A stretch of 9,640 nt of DNA. It comes from SIG440 sp045579055 (lineage in GTDB: Bacteria > Bacillota > Clostridia > Monoglobales > Monoglobaceae). The position numbers and the translations under genes are program-made. The stretch lies in NCBI GenBank assembly GCA_045579055.1, contig JAZNLK010000165.1, positions 1 through 9,640 of the forward strand, in the 5' to 3' direction. Positions 1 to 7,478 of this stretch are shown in pieces; positions within the stretch are counted from its first letter, which is position 1, and each line of letters starts with the position of its first letter. The notes beneath the pieces were generated by a model. That model was not told the origin of the DNA. It searched no databases and was given only the letters and a program-made list of their open reading frames with translations.

Positions 1-77
<77 letters not shown>

Positions 78-95
78 ATATCTATGTTTTGTTAG

Positions 96-184
96 TGGTG
101 CCGGAAACCGGGATCGAACCGGTACGGGAAGTTATTCCCACAGGATTTTAAGTCCTGGGCGTCTGCCAGTTCCGCCACTCCGGC
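96..184 (-). tRNA. tRNA-Leu (UAA)
   Basis: An 89-nt type II tRNA on the minus strand. The acceptor arms GCCGGAG and UUCCGGC pair fully, with one G-U at pair 7-66. The anticodon stem is CAGGA/UCCUG with anticodon UAA (complement at 148-150). A long variable arm (GGGAA/UUCCC) is typical of leucine tRNAs. The T-stem ACCGG/CCGGU is perfect, the discriminator is A and CCA is encoded (96-98). It reads UUA, and UUG by wobble. It is the first gene of a two-tRNA unit behind the promoter at 209-237. Confidence 0.97.
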
Positions 185-208
185 ACGTTGTGCACTGCTA
201 ACTATGAT

Positions 209-237
209 ATAATAACACACTTTGCCGGTTTTGTCAA
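209..237 (-). promoter_or_regulatory. Promoter of the tRNA-Leu/tRNA-Met unit
   Basis: On the minus strand a perfect -35 box TTGACA (232-237) is followed after exactly 17 nt by TATTAT (209-214). Transcription would begin near 202, about 18 nt before the tRNA-Leu 5' end at 184. This is a near-consensus housekeeping (sigma-A type) promoter, as expected for a stable RNA. No other gene begins here. Confidence 0.85.
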
Positions 238-292
238 GTAAAAATAAATAAATTTTTTATAAAAATTTGTGCATACTTTCAAATTCATTTCC

Positions 293-338
293 AAGCATTG
301 ACATACTGCATATTATATTATATGCAGTATGTCAGCTT
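293..338. terminator. Inverted repeat after the M18 peptidase gene, probable terminator
   Basis: A perfect 14-bp inverted repeat (299-312 with 321-334, 8-nt AT loop) starts 15 nt beyond the stop codon of the aminopeptidase gene. A further AAGC/GCTT pairing at 293-296/335-338 extends it past a 2-nt bulge. A T-run (337-341) follows on the plus strand. On the minus strand, the direction of the adjacent gene, the hairpin is preceded by an A-run and followed only by a weak AATGCTT tail. It most likely ends the polA operon or stabilises its 3' end, with terminator strength better in the plus direction. No plus-strand gene reads into it. Confidence 0.6.
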
Positions 339-349
339 TTTATTCCATA

Positions 350-1735
350 TTAACTGTTCATAAACGCTTTATAGCCTTTGTATGCCATATAAATATCGAA
401 CTTTCCGGCAACTTCATTAGGTGAATGCATGCCCAACAAAGCAACACCGCAGTCGATGGTGTCAACATCAAGATTTGCCACAAACTGTGCAATTGTGCCA
501 CCACCGCCTACATCCGTTTTGCCAAGTTCGCCGGTCTGCCACAGCACACCATTTTCTTCAAATATATTGCGGATTTTCGCCACAAATTCTGCACTGGCAT
601 CACTTGAGCCACTCTTTCCTCTTGCACCTGTGTATTTGGTGAGCAAAAGTCCTTCATTCAGATACGGTGTGTTGTTGCGTTCATACACCTCTGGAAAATT
701 AGGATCATAAGCCGCTCCCACATCAGCCGAAAGGCACTGTGAGTTTGAAAGACATTCACGCAAAGTCAGTTCGCTGTATTCACCATTACATAATGAGCAT
801 ACCTTTGCAAGAATATTTTCAAAGTTTCTGGACTGCATACCGGTGTTACCCATACTTCCGATTTCTTCTTTATCAACAAGCAGACACACTGCTGTTTTCT
901 GCGGTTTTGAGGTGTTCATAATAGCCCTGAGAGCAGTATATGCGCACACTCGGTCATCATGACCGTAGCCCGCAATCATACTTCTGTCAAGACCCAGATC
1001 ACGTGCCGAAAATGCAGGAACCAGTTCAAGTTCACTGCTCATAAGATCAGCTTCGCAGATATCATACTTTTCGTTCAACAGCTTCATTACACCGTACTTG
1101 ACTTTATCTTTTTCGGCTTCGTCACAAGCAATATTTCCTACGATTACATTTAATTTTTCAGCTTCAAAAGCATCAGAAAGCTTCTTTCCGCTGTACTGTC
1201 CTGCAAGATGTGGCAAAAGATCAGTTATGCAGAAAATCGGATCGTTTTCATCCTCACCAATGGTCACGTCAATTGCTGTCCCATCTTTTTTTACCACAAC
1301 ACCGTGGAGTGCCAAAGGAATATTATACCACTGATACTTTCTGATTCCTCCGTAATAATGGGTTTTCAGAAATGCAATCCCTGTATCTTCATAAAGAGGA
1401 TGTGGCTTCAAGTCAAGACGCGGTGAATCAATATGTGCTCCCACAATGTTCACCCCAAACTTAACAGGCTGACTTCCGATTACAAATGCAACAATGCTTT
1501 TTCCTCTATTTACATAATAAACCTTGTCTCCTGCCGCCAGCGAAGTCTTTGCCTCCAGATTCTCGAAGCCTGCCGATTCGAGCATTTGCACCGACATTTT
1601 GCAAAACTCACGTTCCGTCTTTGCCGACGTCAAGGCATAGCGATATTCCTCGCAGAAATCATAAACTCTTGCCTTCGTTTTTTCATCTATGTCGGAAAAT
1701 CCGTTCTTTTTTTCATACATAAGTTTTTCAGTCAT
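350..1735 (-). CDS. M18 family aminopeptidase
   Basis: A 461-residue cytosolic zinc aminopeptidase of the M18 (aminopeptidase I / aspartyl aminopeptidase) family, which removes N-terminal residues from peptides. The expected metal and catalytic residues are visible: H101 and D103 in GAHIDSPRLDLKP, D260/D261 in GHDDRVCAY, E290/E291 in DKEEIGS, D338 in SADVG and H437 in LLGMHSP. The stretch near 401-415 (TGELGKTDVGGGG) is also typical. The length matches the family and there is no signal peptide. The ATG has an AGGAG ribosome site 8 nt upstream that sits in the 17-nt gap after the transglycosylase gene. It is the last gene of the polA operon. Family assignment is firm; substrate preference (acidic or neutral residues) cannot be read from the sequence. 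Confidence 0.95.
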   Translation of the reverse strand: MTEKLMYEKKNGFSDIDEKTKARVYDFCEEYRYALTSAKTEREFCKMSVQMLESAGFENLEAKTSLAAGDKVYYVNRGKSIVAFVIGSQPVKFGVNIVGAHIDSPRLDLKPHPLYEDTGIAFLKTHYYGGIRKYQWYNIPLALHGVVVKKDGTAIDVTIGEDENDPIFCITDLLPHLAGQYSGKKLSDAFEAEKLNVIVGNIACDEAEKDKVKYGVMKLLNEKYDICEADLMSSELELVPAFSARDLGLDRSMIAGYGHDDRVCAYTALRAIMNTSKPQKTAVCLLVDKEEIGSMGNTGMQSRNFENILAKVCSLCNGEYSELTLRECLSNSQCLSADVGAAYDPNFPEVYERNNTPYLNEGLLLTKYTGARGKSGSSDASAEFVAKIRNIFEENGVLWQTGELGKTDVGGGGTIAQFVANLDVDTIDCGVALLGMHSPNEVAGKFDIYMAYKGYKAFMNS

Positions 1736-1752
1736 AATAAAAACTCCTTTTC

Positions 1753-2343
1753 CTAATATTTATTGTACTTGTATAAGTCATTGTATGTATCAAAAGCATT
1801 AAAAACCTTTTTTACATATTTTCTTGTTTCGCTGTAAGGAATTTCTCTGAGCCCGCCATTCCCGTCAGCCAATTCTGCATCCTTAAGCCATTCATCAACA
1901 TTGCCCGTACCACCATTATAAGCGGTCACAGCAAGCTTTGAGTCCCTGTATATATCCATCAAAGAACTAAGATAATAGCATCCCAGCCTGATGTTCTTTT
2001 CGGGGTCATAAAGATCCTCCGGTATATTATAACCAAAACCGCCTTTTTCATTGCATTCCGCTGCGGTTTCATCCATCAGTTGCATCAACCCCTTTGCCCC
2101 GGCATCAGAAGCTGCGTCAGCATTAAACTTGCTCTCAACCTTAATCACAGCATATACCAGATATTTATCAAGATTATATTCCTGTGCATATTTTTCAACA
2201 TATTCCTGGTATTTTACCGGATAGAAATACTCCATTACCATCCTCTTGCCCGGTCCCACTGCGAAGAAAAGAACAATCCCCACAAGAGTCAACAACAGGA
2301 ACAGCCTGGCTGCACCTTTCCCTCTTTTCTTTTTTCTTTTCAC
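1753..2343 (-). CDS. Membrane-anchored lytic transglycosylase (SLT domain)
   Basis: A 196-residue protein of the Slt70-like lytic transglycosylase family, which cleaves the glycan strands of peptidoglycan and leaves 1,6-anhydro-muramic ends. A basic N-terminus (KRKKKRGKG) precedes one hydrophobic anchor (about residues 12-29), so the enzyme domain lies outside the membrane. The catalytic glutamate is E70 in VIKVESKFN. AGAKGLMQLM (81-90) and AYNGG (141-145) are the other family motifs. I chose the GTG at 2343 because GAGG lies 9 nt upstream (2353-2356). An in-frame TTG at 2358 would add five residues but has no ribosome site. The gene starts 21 nt after the coaE stop and ends 17 nt before the M18 peptidase start, so it is inside the operon. 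A role in cell-wall turnover is inferred. Confidence 0.93.
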   Translation of the reverse strand: MKRKKKRGKGAARLFLLLTLVGIVLFFAVGPGKRMVMEYFYPVKYQEYVEKYAQEYNLDKYLVYAVIKVESKFNADAASDAGAKGLMQLMDETAAECNEKGGFGYNIPEDLYDPEKNIRLGCYYLSSLMDIYRDSKLAVTAYNGGTGNVDEWLKDAELADGNGGLREIPYSETRKYVKKVFNAFDTYNDLYKYNKY

Positions 2344-2364
2344 TATATCATACCTCAATTGAAA

Positions 2365-2943
2365 CTAATTTTCACATAACGATTTTGCAAAATTTCTGAT
2401 TTTTTCAGCATCTCCGTTATTTTCAAAACAAATATCCGCCAATTCAGCATATTGCTCATTTGTTAATTGATTGGTCATTCGTGCCAAGGCTGCTTCTCTG
2501 CTGATGCCGTCACGTTCCACAATCCGTTTTATTCGTTCTTCCTTTTCCGCAATAACCGCAACCGTTACATCACATTCAAAAGGAAAATCGCACTGAAACA
2601 GCAATGGAACATCAAGAACAATCACTTCAGAAAGAGATTCTTCCATTTGTTTTCTCATCTGTTCAAAAATATGTTTGTGTGTTATTCGGTTCAAAGCACT
2701 GAGTCTTTCCGAATTCGAAAAAACGATGGAACTCATCTTCTTTCTGTCTAAATTACCGTCAGTATCCAGAATTTCAGTTCCAAATGCATCCACAATTTCC
2801 TGCAATGCAGGCTGACCTTTTTCCACAATCTTTCTTGCAATTTTGTCACAATCTACAATTTCAGCACCAATTTTTTGTAATTCACAGCATACGGTGCTTT
2901 TTCCCGCACCTGTACCTCCGGTTATTCCGATAATTCTTTTCAT
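2365..2943 (-). CDS. coaE: Dephospho-CoA kinase
   Basis: A 192-residue cytosolic P-loop kinase that phosphorylates the ribose 3'-hydroxyl of dephospho-CoA with ATP, the final step of coenzyme A synthesis. The sequence has the Walker A motif GGTGAGKST (9-17), the family motif DCDKIAR (31-37, usually DADxIAR), the VPLLFQ motif (112-117) and the lid region rich in Arg/Lys around 137-159 (RIVERDGISREAALARM). The length is usual for the family. The ATG lies 15 nt after the polA stop, with only a weak GGAT-type ribosome site, so translation may depend on coupling to polA. A polA-coaE pairing is widespread in Bacillota, which supports the call. Confidence 0.97.
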   Translation of the reverse strand: MKRIIGITGGTGAGKSTVCCELQKIGAEIVDCDKIARKIVEKGQPALQEIVDAFGTEILDTDGNLDRKKMSSIVFSNSERLSALNRITHKHIFEQMRKQMEESLSEVIVLDVPLLFQCDFPFECDVTVAVIAEKEERIKRIVERDGISREAALARMTNQLTNEQYAELADICFENNGDAEKIRNFAKSLCEN

Positions 2944-2958
2944 ACTTTATCTATCCAA

Positions 2959-5583
2959 TCACTTTGTATCATACCAGGTCTTTCCGCTGTTGCCTTCAAC
3001 TTTCAACGGAACAGAAAGCGACATAGCATTTTCCATTTCTTCCACAAGAAGTTTTTCTATATATTCTCTTTCCTCCGGAACAGCTTCAACAATCAGTTCG
3101 TCGTGCACCTGAAGAATAAGCTTTGATTTAAGTTCCTCAGTCTTTATTCGTCTGAATACATTCACCATAGCAATTTTTATTATATCTGCTGCAGAACCCT
3201 GAACCGGTGCATTCATTGCCACTCTTTCACCAAAAGCCTGGGTAATCTTGTTGGCAGCACGAAGTTCGGGGAGATAACGCCGACGGTTCATAATGGTGGT
3301 CACATATCCCTTGTCACGTCCGTCAGACACGGTTTTTTCCATATACTCTTTCACCTGCGGATAAGCCGCAAGATAGTCAGAAATATACTGTTTTGCTTCT
3401 CTTATTGAAATCTTCAAATCCTGAGCCAATGAGAACTCTCCAATTCCGTATACAATCCCGAAATTAACCGCCTTTGCTCTGAATCGCATTTCGGGAGTTA
3501 CGTCCTCAATGGCAACTCTGAATACCTGTGAAGCCGTTTGAGTGTGAATATCAATTCCACCGAGAAAAGCATTCCGCATATTCTCATCGCCTGCAATATG
3601 AGCAAGAACCCTGAGTTCAATCTGAGAATAGTCCGCATCCACCAAAACATTTTCGCCTTCAGCAACAAACATCCGTCTCATCAGTCTGCCACGTTCGGTT
3701 CTGACTGGTATATTCTGCAAATTCGGCTCCGTACTGCTTATTCTTCCTGTTGCAGTTACAGTCTGATTGAAATTGGAATGTATTCGACCCGTTTTTTCGT
3801 TTATAACAGGAATTAAGCCATCCACATATGTTGACTGCAGCTTAGTGAGTCCACGGTATTCAAGAATGCATTCTATAATAGGATGAACACCCTCAAGCTT
3901 TTTCAGTACTTCTGCATTTGTGGAATACCCGGTTTTAGTCTTCTTTCCATGCGGAAGCCCAAGCCCGTCAAAGAGTACTTCTCCAAGCTGTTTGGGGGAA
4001 TTTATGTTGAAGGTCTTGCCTGCATAATCATAAATCGCCTTTTCCAATTGAGAAATCCCGCTTTTTAATTGCTCACCAAATTCCACAAGCGCTGTTCTGT
4101 CAACAAAAACTCCTGTGTGTTGCATATCTGCGAGAACCTCAACCAAGGGCAATTCAACATTATAATAAAGCTCGTGCTGACCATTTTTGTCAATCTCATC
4201 AACAAATCTTTCCCACAGTCTGAAAATTACAAAAATATCTCTTGCCGAAGACTCAAAATCATCTTCCTCATCATCAAAGCAAAAGGAAAGCTGTCCGTTT
4301 TCTTCCTCCTTTTGATGAGATGTTGACGTCAACCCCAAAAACTCCAAAGCAAGGTCATCTATATTATATGCCGAACGTGACGGATCAAGAATATATGCCG
4401 CAACGGCAACATCAAATTCTGCCCCTTCATAACCGATTCCGTATTCCTTCAATGTCAGGATATCCTCTTTTATATTGAAACCGATTTTCCTGCAATTCTG
4501 TTTTTCATAGAAATATTTCAAAGCTTCAATGTCCGGATTTTTGATATAAAAACAGTTCTTTCCGTCTGTTGAAACGCAAATCGACGGTACCGAACCGTCA
4601 TCATACAAACAGTAAACCACATTGGACTCATCGTCTGCAAGCTTAATAAGGTAATCCTGTTCTGCGGGCTGGCATACCGCATCAAAAGCCACAGTCTCCT
4701 GCTTCGCCGAAGATGATAAATCGAGTTTGCCGAGAAATGACTTAAAATTCAGCTTCACAAAAAGCTCTGCAAGTGCTTCTTTGTCATATTCTTTAACTCT
4801 GCAATCTTCAACCGAGAAATCCATCGGTACATTTCGGTCAATTTCCGCAAGTCGTCTGCTGAGGAAAGCATCTTCCCTTCCTTCCTCCAGCTTTTTTCTG
4901 ACAGAGGGCGTTGCCTCAATATCTGGTAGAGCCGCATAGATATTTTCAATACTCTTGTACTTTTCAATAAGACCAAAGGCTGTCTTCTCACCAATACCTT
5001 TTACGCCGGGAATATTGTCGGAAGTGTCGCCCATAAGCCCTTTTACATCGATAAACTCCTTTGGGGTGACAGAATACTTTTCAAAAACCTCATCAGCACC
5101 ATAAACCGTGGTCGTTGTGCTGCCCATCTTGGAAATAACCAGCTTTACTTTCACCAAGTCCGACGCCAGCTGCAGGTCATCCTTATCACCTGTAAGAATT
5201 GAACACTCAATGCCTTCTTTTTCACAAATTGCCGAAACTGTACCGATAATATCGTCTGCTTCGTAGCCCGGTTTTTCAAGGCATACGCAATTCATAGCCC
5301 CAAGCACCTGTTTCATCAAAGGCAACTGAACCAAAAAGTCCTCAGGTGCAGGCTTTCTCTGAGCTTTATATAAATCATACATTTTATGCCTGAAAGTCTT
5401 TTCTTTCACATCAAATGCAACGCAAAGATAGTCCGGCATATCCTCTTCAAGATTTTTGAAAAGAATATTCAGGAACCCGTACACCGCATTGGTGGGTGTA
5501 CCGTCAGGAGCATTAAGCATACGTATGCCGTAATAAGCACGGTTCAAAATGCTGTTTCCGTCAATAATAAGCAACTTTTCCAC
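2959..5583 (-). CDS. polA: DNA polymerase I
   Basis: An 874-residue polymerase for gap filling, Okazaki-fragment maturation and excision repair. Residues 1-290 form the 5' nuclease domain: D8, D58, the cluster E108/D110/D111, D133, D135/D136, D186 and D189, with a helix-hairpin-helix near 192-202. Residues about 300-470 correspond to the 3'-5' exonuclease fold. Residues about 480-874 form the polymerase: motif A with catalytic D651 (ADYSQIELR), the O-helix with R700, K704, F708 and Y712, and motif C with H827, D828 and E829. The exonuclease site is degenerate: the DxE motif is missing and the YxxxD tyrosine is S445, although N370, D374, D391 and D449 remain. Proofreading is therefore probably lost, as in several Bacillus-type and Thermus enzymes. 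The start is a GTG giving the standard MEKLLIIDGNS N-terminus, with AAAGG a rather distant 14 nt upstream. It is the first gene of its operon. Confidence 0.98.
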   Translation of the reverse strand: MEKLLIIDGNSILNRAYYGIRMLNAPDGTPTNAVYGFLNILFKNLEEDMPDYLCVAFDVKEKTFRHKMYDLYKAQRKPAPEDFLVQLPLMKQVLGAMNCVCLEKPGYEADDIIGTVSAICEKEGIECSILTGDKDDLQLASDLVKVKLVISKMGSTTTTVYGADEVFEKYSVTPKEFIDVKGLMGDTSDNIPGVKGIGEKTAFGLIEKYKSIENIYAALPDIEATPSVRKKLEEGREDAFLSRRLAEIDRNVPMDFSVEDCRVKEYDKEALAELFVKLNFKSFLGKLDLSSSAKQETVAFDAVCQPAEQDYLIKLADDESNVVYCLYDDGSVPSICVSTDGKNCFYIKNPDIEALKYFYEKQNCRKIGFNIKEDILTLKEYGIGYEGAEFDVAVAAYILDPSRSAYNIDDLALEFLGLTSTSHQKEEENGQLSFCFDDEEDDFESSARDIFVIFRLWERFVDEIDKNGQHELYYNVELPLVEVLADMQHTGVFVDRTALVEFGEQLKSGISQLEKAIYDYAGKTFNINSPKQLGEVLFDGLGLPHGKKTKTGYSTNAEVLKKLEGVHPIIECILEYRGLTKLQSTYVDGLIPVINEKTGRIHSNFNQTVTATGRISSTEPNLQNIPVRTERGRLMRRMFVAEGENVLVDADYSQIELRVLAHIAGDENMRNAFLGGIDIHTQTASQVFRVAIEDVTPEMRFRAKAVNFGIVYGIGEFSLAQDLKISIREAKQYISDYLAAYPQVKEYMEKTVSDGRDKGYVTTIMNRRRYLPELRAANKITQAFGERVAMNAPVQGSAADIIKIAMVNVFRRIKTEELKSKLILQVHDELIVEAVPEEREYIEKLLVEEMENAMSLSVPLKVEGNSGKTWYDTK

Positions 5584-5597
5584 TGTTAATCACATAG

Positions 5598-5647
5598 CCT
5601 TTCAAACGGATTCTGACAATCCGTGAATACTTTTTTGAACCTGTCAA
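5598..5647 (-). promoter_or_regulatory. polA leader: hairpin next to the ribosome site, possible promoter element
   Basis: In the minus-strand leader of polA a perfect 7-bp stem (5606-5612 with 5618-5624, 5-nt loop) ends 3 nt before the likely Shine-Dalgarno sequence (complement at 5598-5602). A TTGACA hexamer lies at 5642-5647, but no good -10 box is found 16-18 nt after it; the nearest AT-rich match, TATTCA, is only 12 nt away. The strong terminator just upstream means polA should have its own promoter here, but I cannot place it with confidence. Confidence 0.35.
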
Positions 5648-5681
5648 CATTTCTTTTCCGAAAAGTTCTGTCCAAAGAAAA

Positions 5682-5707
5682 CTTTTGGCGGCAGAAGCCG
5701 CCAAAAG
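5682..5707 (-). terminator. Rho-independent terminator of the scpAB-ytfJ operon
   Basis: A perfect 11-bp stem (5682-5692 with 5697-5707) with a 4-nt loop has the GC core GGCGGC/GCCGCC. It is read on the minus strand 22 nt after the stop codon of the GerW family gene. On that strand the stem ends in G followed by a TTTTCTTT tract (about 5674-5681), as expected for intrinsic termination. It separates the upstream operon from polA. Confidence 0.85.
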
Positions 5708-5729
5708 AAATATTAATCAAACATTATTC

Positions 5730-6176
5730 CTAATCAATATCGTCAAAGTCCTCTTCAACACTTACTATTGTGCCTTTGGACTTATCTTTTTTTGATACAA
5801 ATGAGTCCTTAAGTTCAGCAATTTTGTCAATTGCCATCGGAATCATATCAAATATTCTGTCATATATTGTTGTTTCGGGGTTTACGGGAATCAGTCTTAT
5901 CTGACCCTTGCCCACAACCATAAATGCAACAGGCGAAATGGAAACACCGCCTGCAACACCGCCACCAAACATAGCGGGCTTGTCCGCAGGAGTCTTTGAT
6001 GCAGAATGATCCGAACCGCCCACACCAAAACCAAGACTTACCTTTGAGATAGGAATCAACAAAGTTCCATCTGCTGTTTCAACGGGATCTCCTACAATTG
6101 TATTTACGTCAATCATTTCTTTGATGCTTTGCATCGCTGTGTACATCAAGCCTTGAACTGGATGTTGTTCTGCCAT
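5730..6176 (-). CDS. ytfJ: GerW/YtfJ family sporulation-associated protein
   Basis: A 148-residue protein of the YtfJ (GerW) family. In Bacillus the member is a sporulation and germination protein; homologues also occur in clostridia that do not obviously sporulate, and the biochemical role is not known. Family features here are the N-terminal helix with VQGLMYTAMQSIKEMID (7-23), VGDPVETADGTLLIPISKVSLGFGVGG (28-54), the glycine-rich FGGGVAGGVSISPVAFMVV (70-88) and the short IRLIPV segment (93-98), followed by a charged tail ending EEDFDDID. There is no signal peptide. The ATG begins 2 nt after the DUF2953 stop, and its AAAGGAG site lies within the end of that gene, so the two are likely translationally coupled. 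It is the last gene before the terminator. Confidence 0.92.
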   Translation of the reverse strand: MAEQHPVQGLMYTAMQSIKEMIDVNTIVGDPVETADGTLLIPISKVSLGFGVGGSDHSASKTPADKPAMFGGGVAGGVSISPVAFMVVGKGQIRLIPVNPETTIYDRIFDMIPMAIDKIAELKDSFVSKKDKSKGTIVSVEEDFDDID

Positions 6177-6178
6177 AT

Positions 6179-6802
6179 TTAATCCGCTCCTTTATCGTTT
6201 TTGTTTTTATGTTTATCATATACTTTAAAACCGCGTATTGCCGCAATTATAATATGCACCGGGCGAATTTTTATTATTCCCCTTGCTTCTATTTCAAAAT
6301 ACTTTTTGTCAAATAACGGTTCGAGTTCAATATCAGGAAACTCGATATTGAAAAACCTGCACAAAAATGCATAAATGTTTCCCGTCAGTGCCCATATCGC
6401 ACCGCAAATAATCCCTGTTTTTGCCGCATCCCCCGTTCCGAATTTTGATTTGACGGAAATGTCTGCAAATTGAACTTTTGGTCCAATATAACCGAACACC
6501 GCCACAACAATTTCTTTGACTTCATGATACTTTTCTCTGTATCTTTCCATTTTATCCAAGAACCCTTCGGCTGTCATTTCCTCAGTTTTTTCGTCCCCGG
6601 AATCTTTCTCGGACGATTTGGCTACCGGCAATTCAGAAAGCTTGCCAAGTCGCTTTTCGTCCAATGTGTATTTCAAAAACAAGCTTTTGAAAACAATCTT
6701 CGGCTTGCCGTTTTTGTACTCAAAGACTATCCTGAGTTTTGTAAATAAGAAACCAAAAATCAAAGCTACCAAAAACAGCAAAACAATTCCAACCCAAATC
6801 AT
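6179..6802 (-). CDS. DUF2953 domain membrane protein (YtfI-like)
   Basis: A 207-residue protein with one N-terminal membrane segment (about residues 2-21, IWVGIVLLFLVALIFGFLF) and a DUF2953-type body. The recognisable family stretch is FGTGDAAKTGIICGAIWALTG, followed by a conserved C-terminal part (FDKKYFEIEARGIIKIRPVHII). The function of the family is not known. Homologues often precede YtfJ/GerW, as here, which suggests a shared envelope or sporulation role. I chose the ATG at 6802, which has GGTGG 5 nt upstream. In-frame GTG codons at 6805 and 6811 are possible alternatives but have poorer spacing. The gap to the scpB stop is 23 nt. Confidence 0.88.
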   Translation of the reverse strand: MIWVGIVLLFLVALIFGFLFTKLRIVFEYKNGKPKIVFKSLFLKYTLDEKRLGKLSELPVAKSSEKDSGDEKTEEMTAEGFLDKMERYREKYHEVKEIVVAVFGYIGPKVQFADISVKSKFGTGDAAKTGIICGAIWALTGNIYAFLCRFFNIEFPDIELEPLFDKKYFEIEARGIIKIRPVHIIIAAIRGFKVYDKHKNKNDKGAD

Positions 6803-6825
6803 CACAACCACCGACTATCGCAAGC

Positions 6826-7458
6826 TCACAGCTCTTCCGACATAATGCTTTCGGCGGATTCTTCCTCACCGTTGATGTCATCCGACTGTTCTGCGTTTTC
6901 GTTTTCTGCCAATGCCAAGCGTCTTTCAAGTTCTGCTTCATCAGCACTCTTTTCCTCAAACTCCGGCAATTCCGTTATGCTTTCAATACCGAAACAACGT
7001 AAAAATTCATCGGTTGTTCCAAAAAGCATAGGTCGTCCCGGAGTATCCAGTCTTCCCACTTCTTCAATAAAATTCTTCTCAAGCAACTTGTTTACCAGAC
7101 TATCACATGAAACACCTCTGATTTGTTCGATAAGAGAACGTGTCACAGGCTGCTTATATGCAACAATGGACAAAACCTCCATAGCCGCATTGGAAAGGCT
7201 TTGGCTTCGTCTTGGCTCCGCAAGCTGAGAAATATAATCCTGATACTCACGGCGAGTACACATCTGGTAGGATTCCTCAAGACGAATAATCTGAAGTCCC
7301 CTTTTTTCTCTGTCATATTTATCAGCAAGGGAAGTTACTATCGCCCTTGTGCTTTTCATATCAATATCCAGAATATCAGACAGTTTCTCGATATGTACAG
7401 GGTCTCCTGCCGCAAACAAAACACCCTCAATTATTGATTCTGCTTCCTTCAGTTCCAT
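6826..7458 (-). CDS. scpB: Segregation and condensation protein B
   Basis: A 210-residue cytosolic winged-helix protein. As a dimer it binds ScpA in the SMC-ScpAB complex that compacts and segregates the chromosome. Hallmarks are EGVLFAAGDPV (11-21), MEVLSIVAYKQPVTRSLIEQIRGV (93-116) and EVGRLDTPGRPMLFGTT (133-149), followed by FLRCFGIESITELP. An acidic tail rich in Glu (about 168-210) extends past the conserved core; such tails vary between species. The ATG has a GAGAGG ribosome site at close spacing and lies 20 nt after the scpA stop. The order scpA-scpB is conserved across Bacillota. Confidence 0.97.
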   Translation of the reverse strand: MELKEAESIIEGVLFAAGDPVHIEKLSDILDIDMKSTRAIVTSLADKYDREKRGLQIIRLEESYQMCTRREYQDYISQLAEPRRSQSLSNAAMEVLSIVAYKQPVTRSLIEQIRGVSCDSLVNKLLEKNFIEEVGRLDTPGRPMLFGTTDEFLRCFGIESITELPEFEEKSADEAELERRLALAENENAEQSDDINGEEESAESIMSEEL

Positions 7459-7478
7459 ATATCCCTCTCAATATAAAA

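Noticed and set aside
241..290. Imperfect A/T inverted repeat (AAATTTTT...AAAAATTT) near 250-267 as a terminator
   Set aside because: It has no GC stem and lies upstream of the tRNA promoter, where simple AT-richness explains it.
1433..1756. Plus-strand open frame of 107 codons, opposite the M18 peptidase gene
   Set aside because: Antisense to a well-conserved gene and without protein family features or a ribosome site.
4755..4994. Minus-strand frame of 79 codons inside polA
   Set aside because: Same strand, different frame, fully inside polA, with no ribosome site; the polA frame is continuous and conserved here.
6845..7228. Plus-strand open frame of 127 codons, opposite scpB
   Set aside because: It is an antisense shadow of scpB: serine-rich, low-complexity translation, no ribosome site and no family resemblance.
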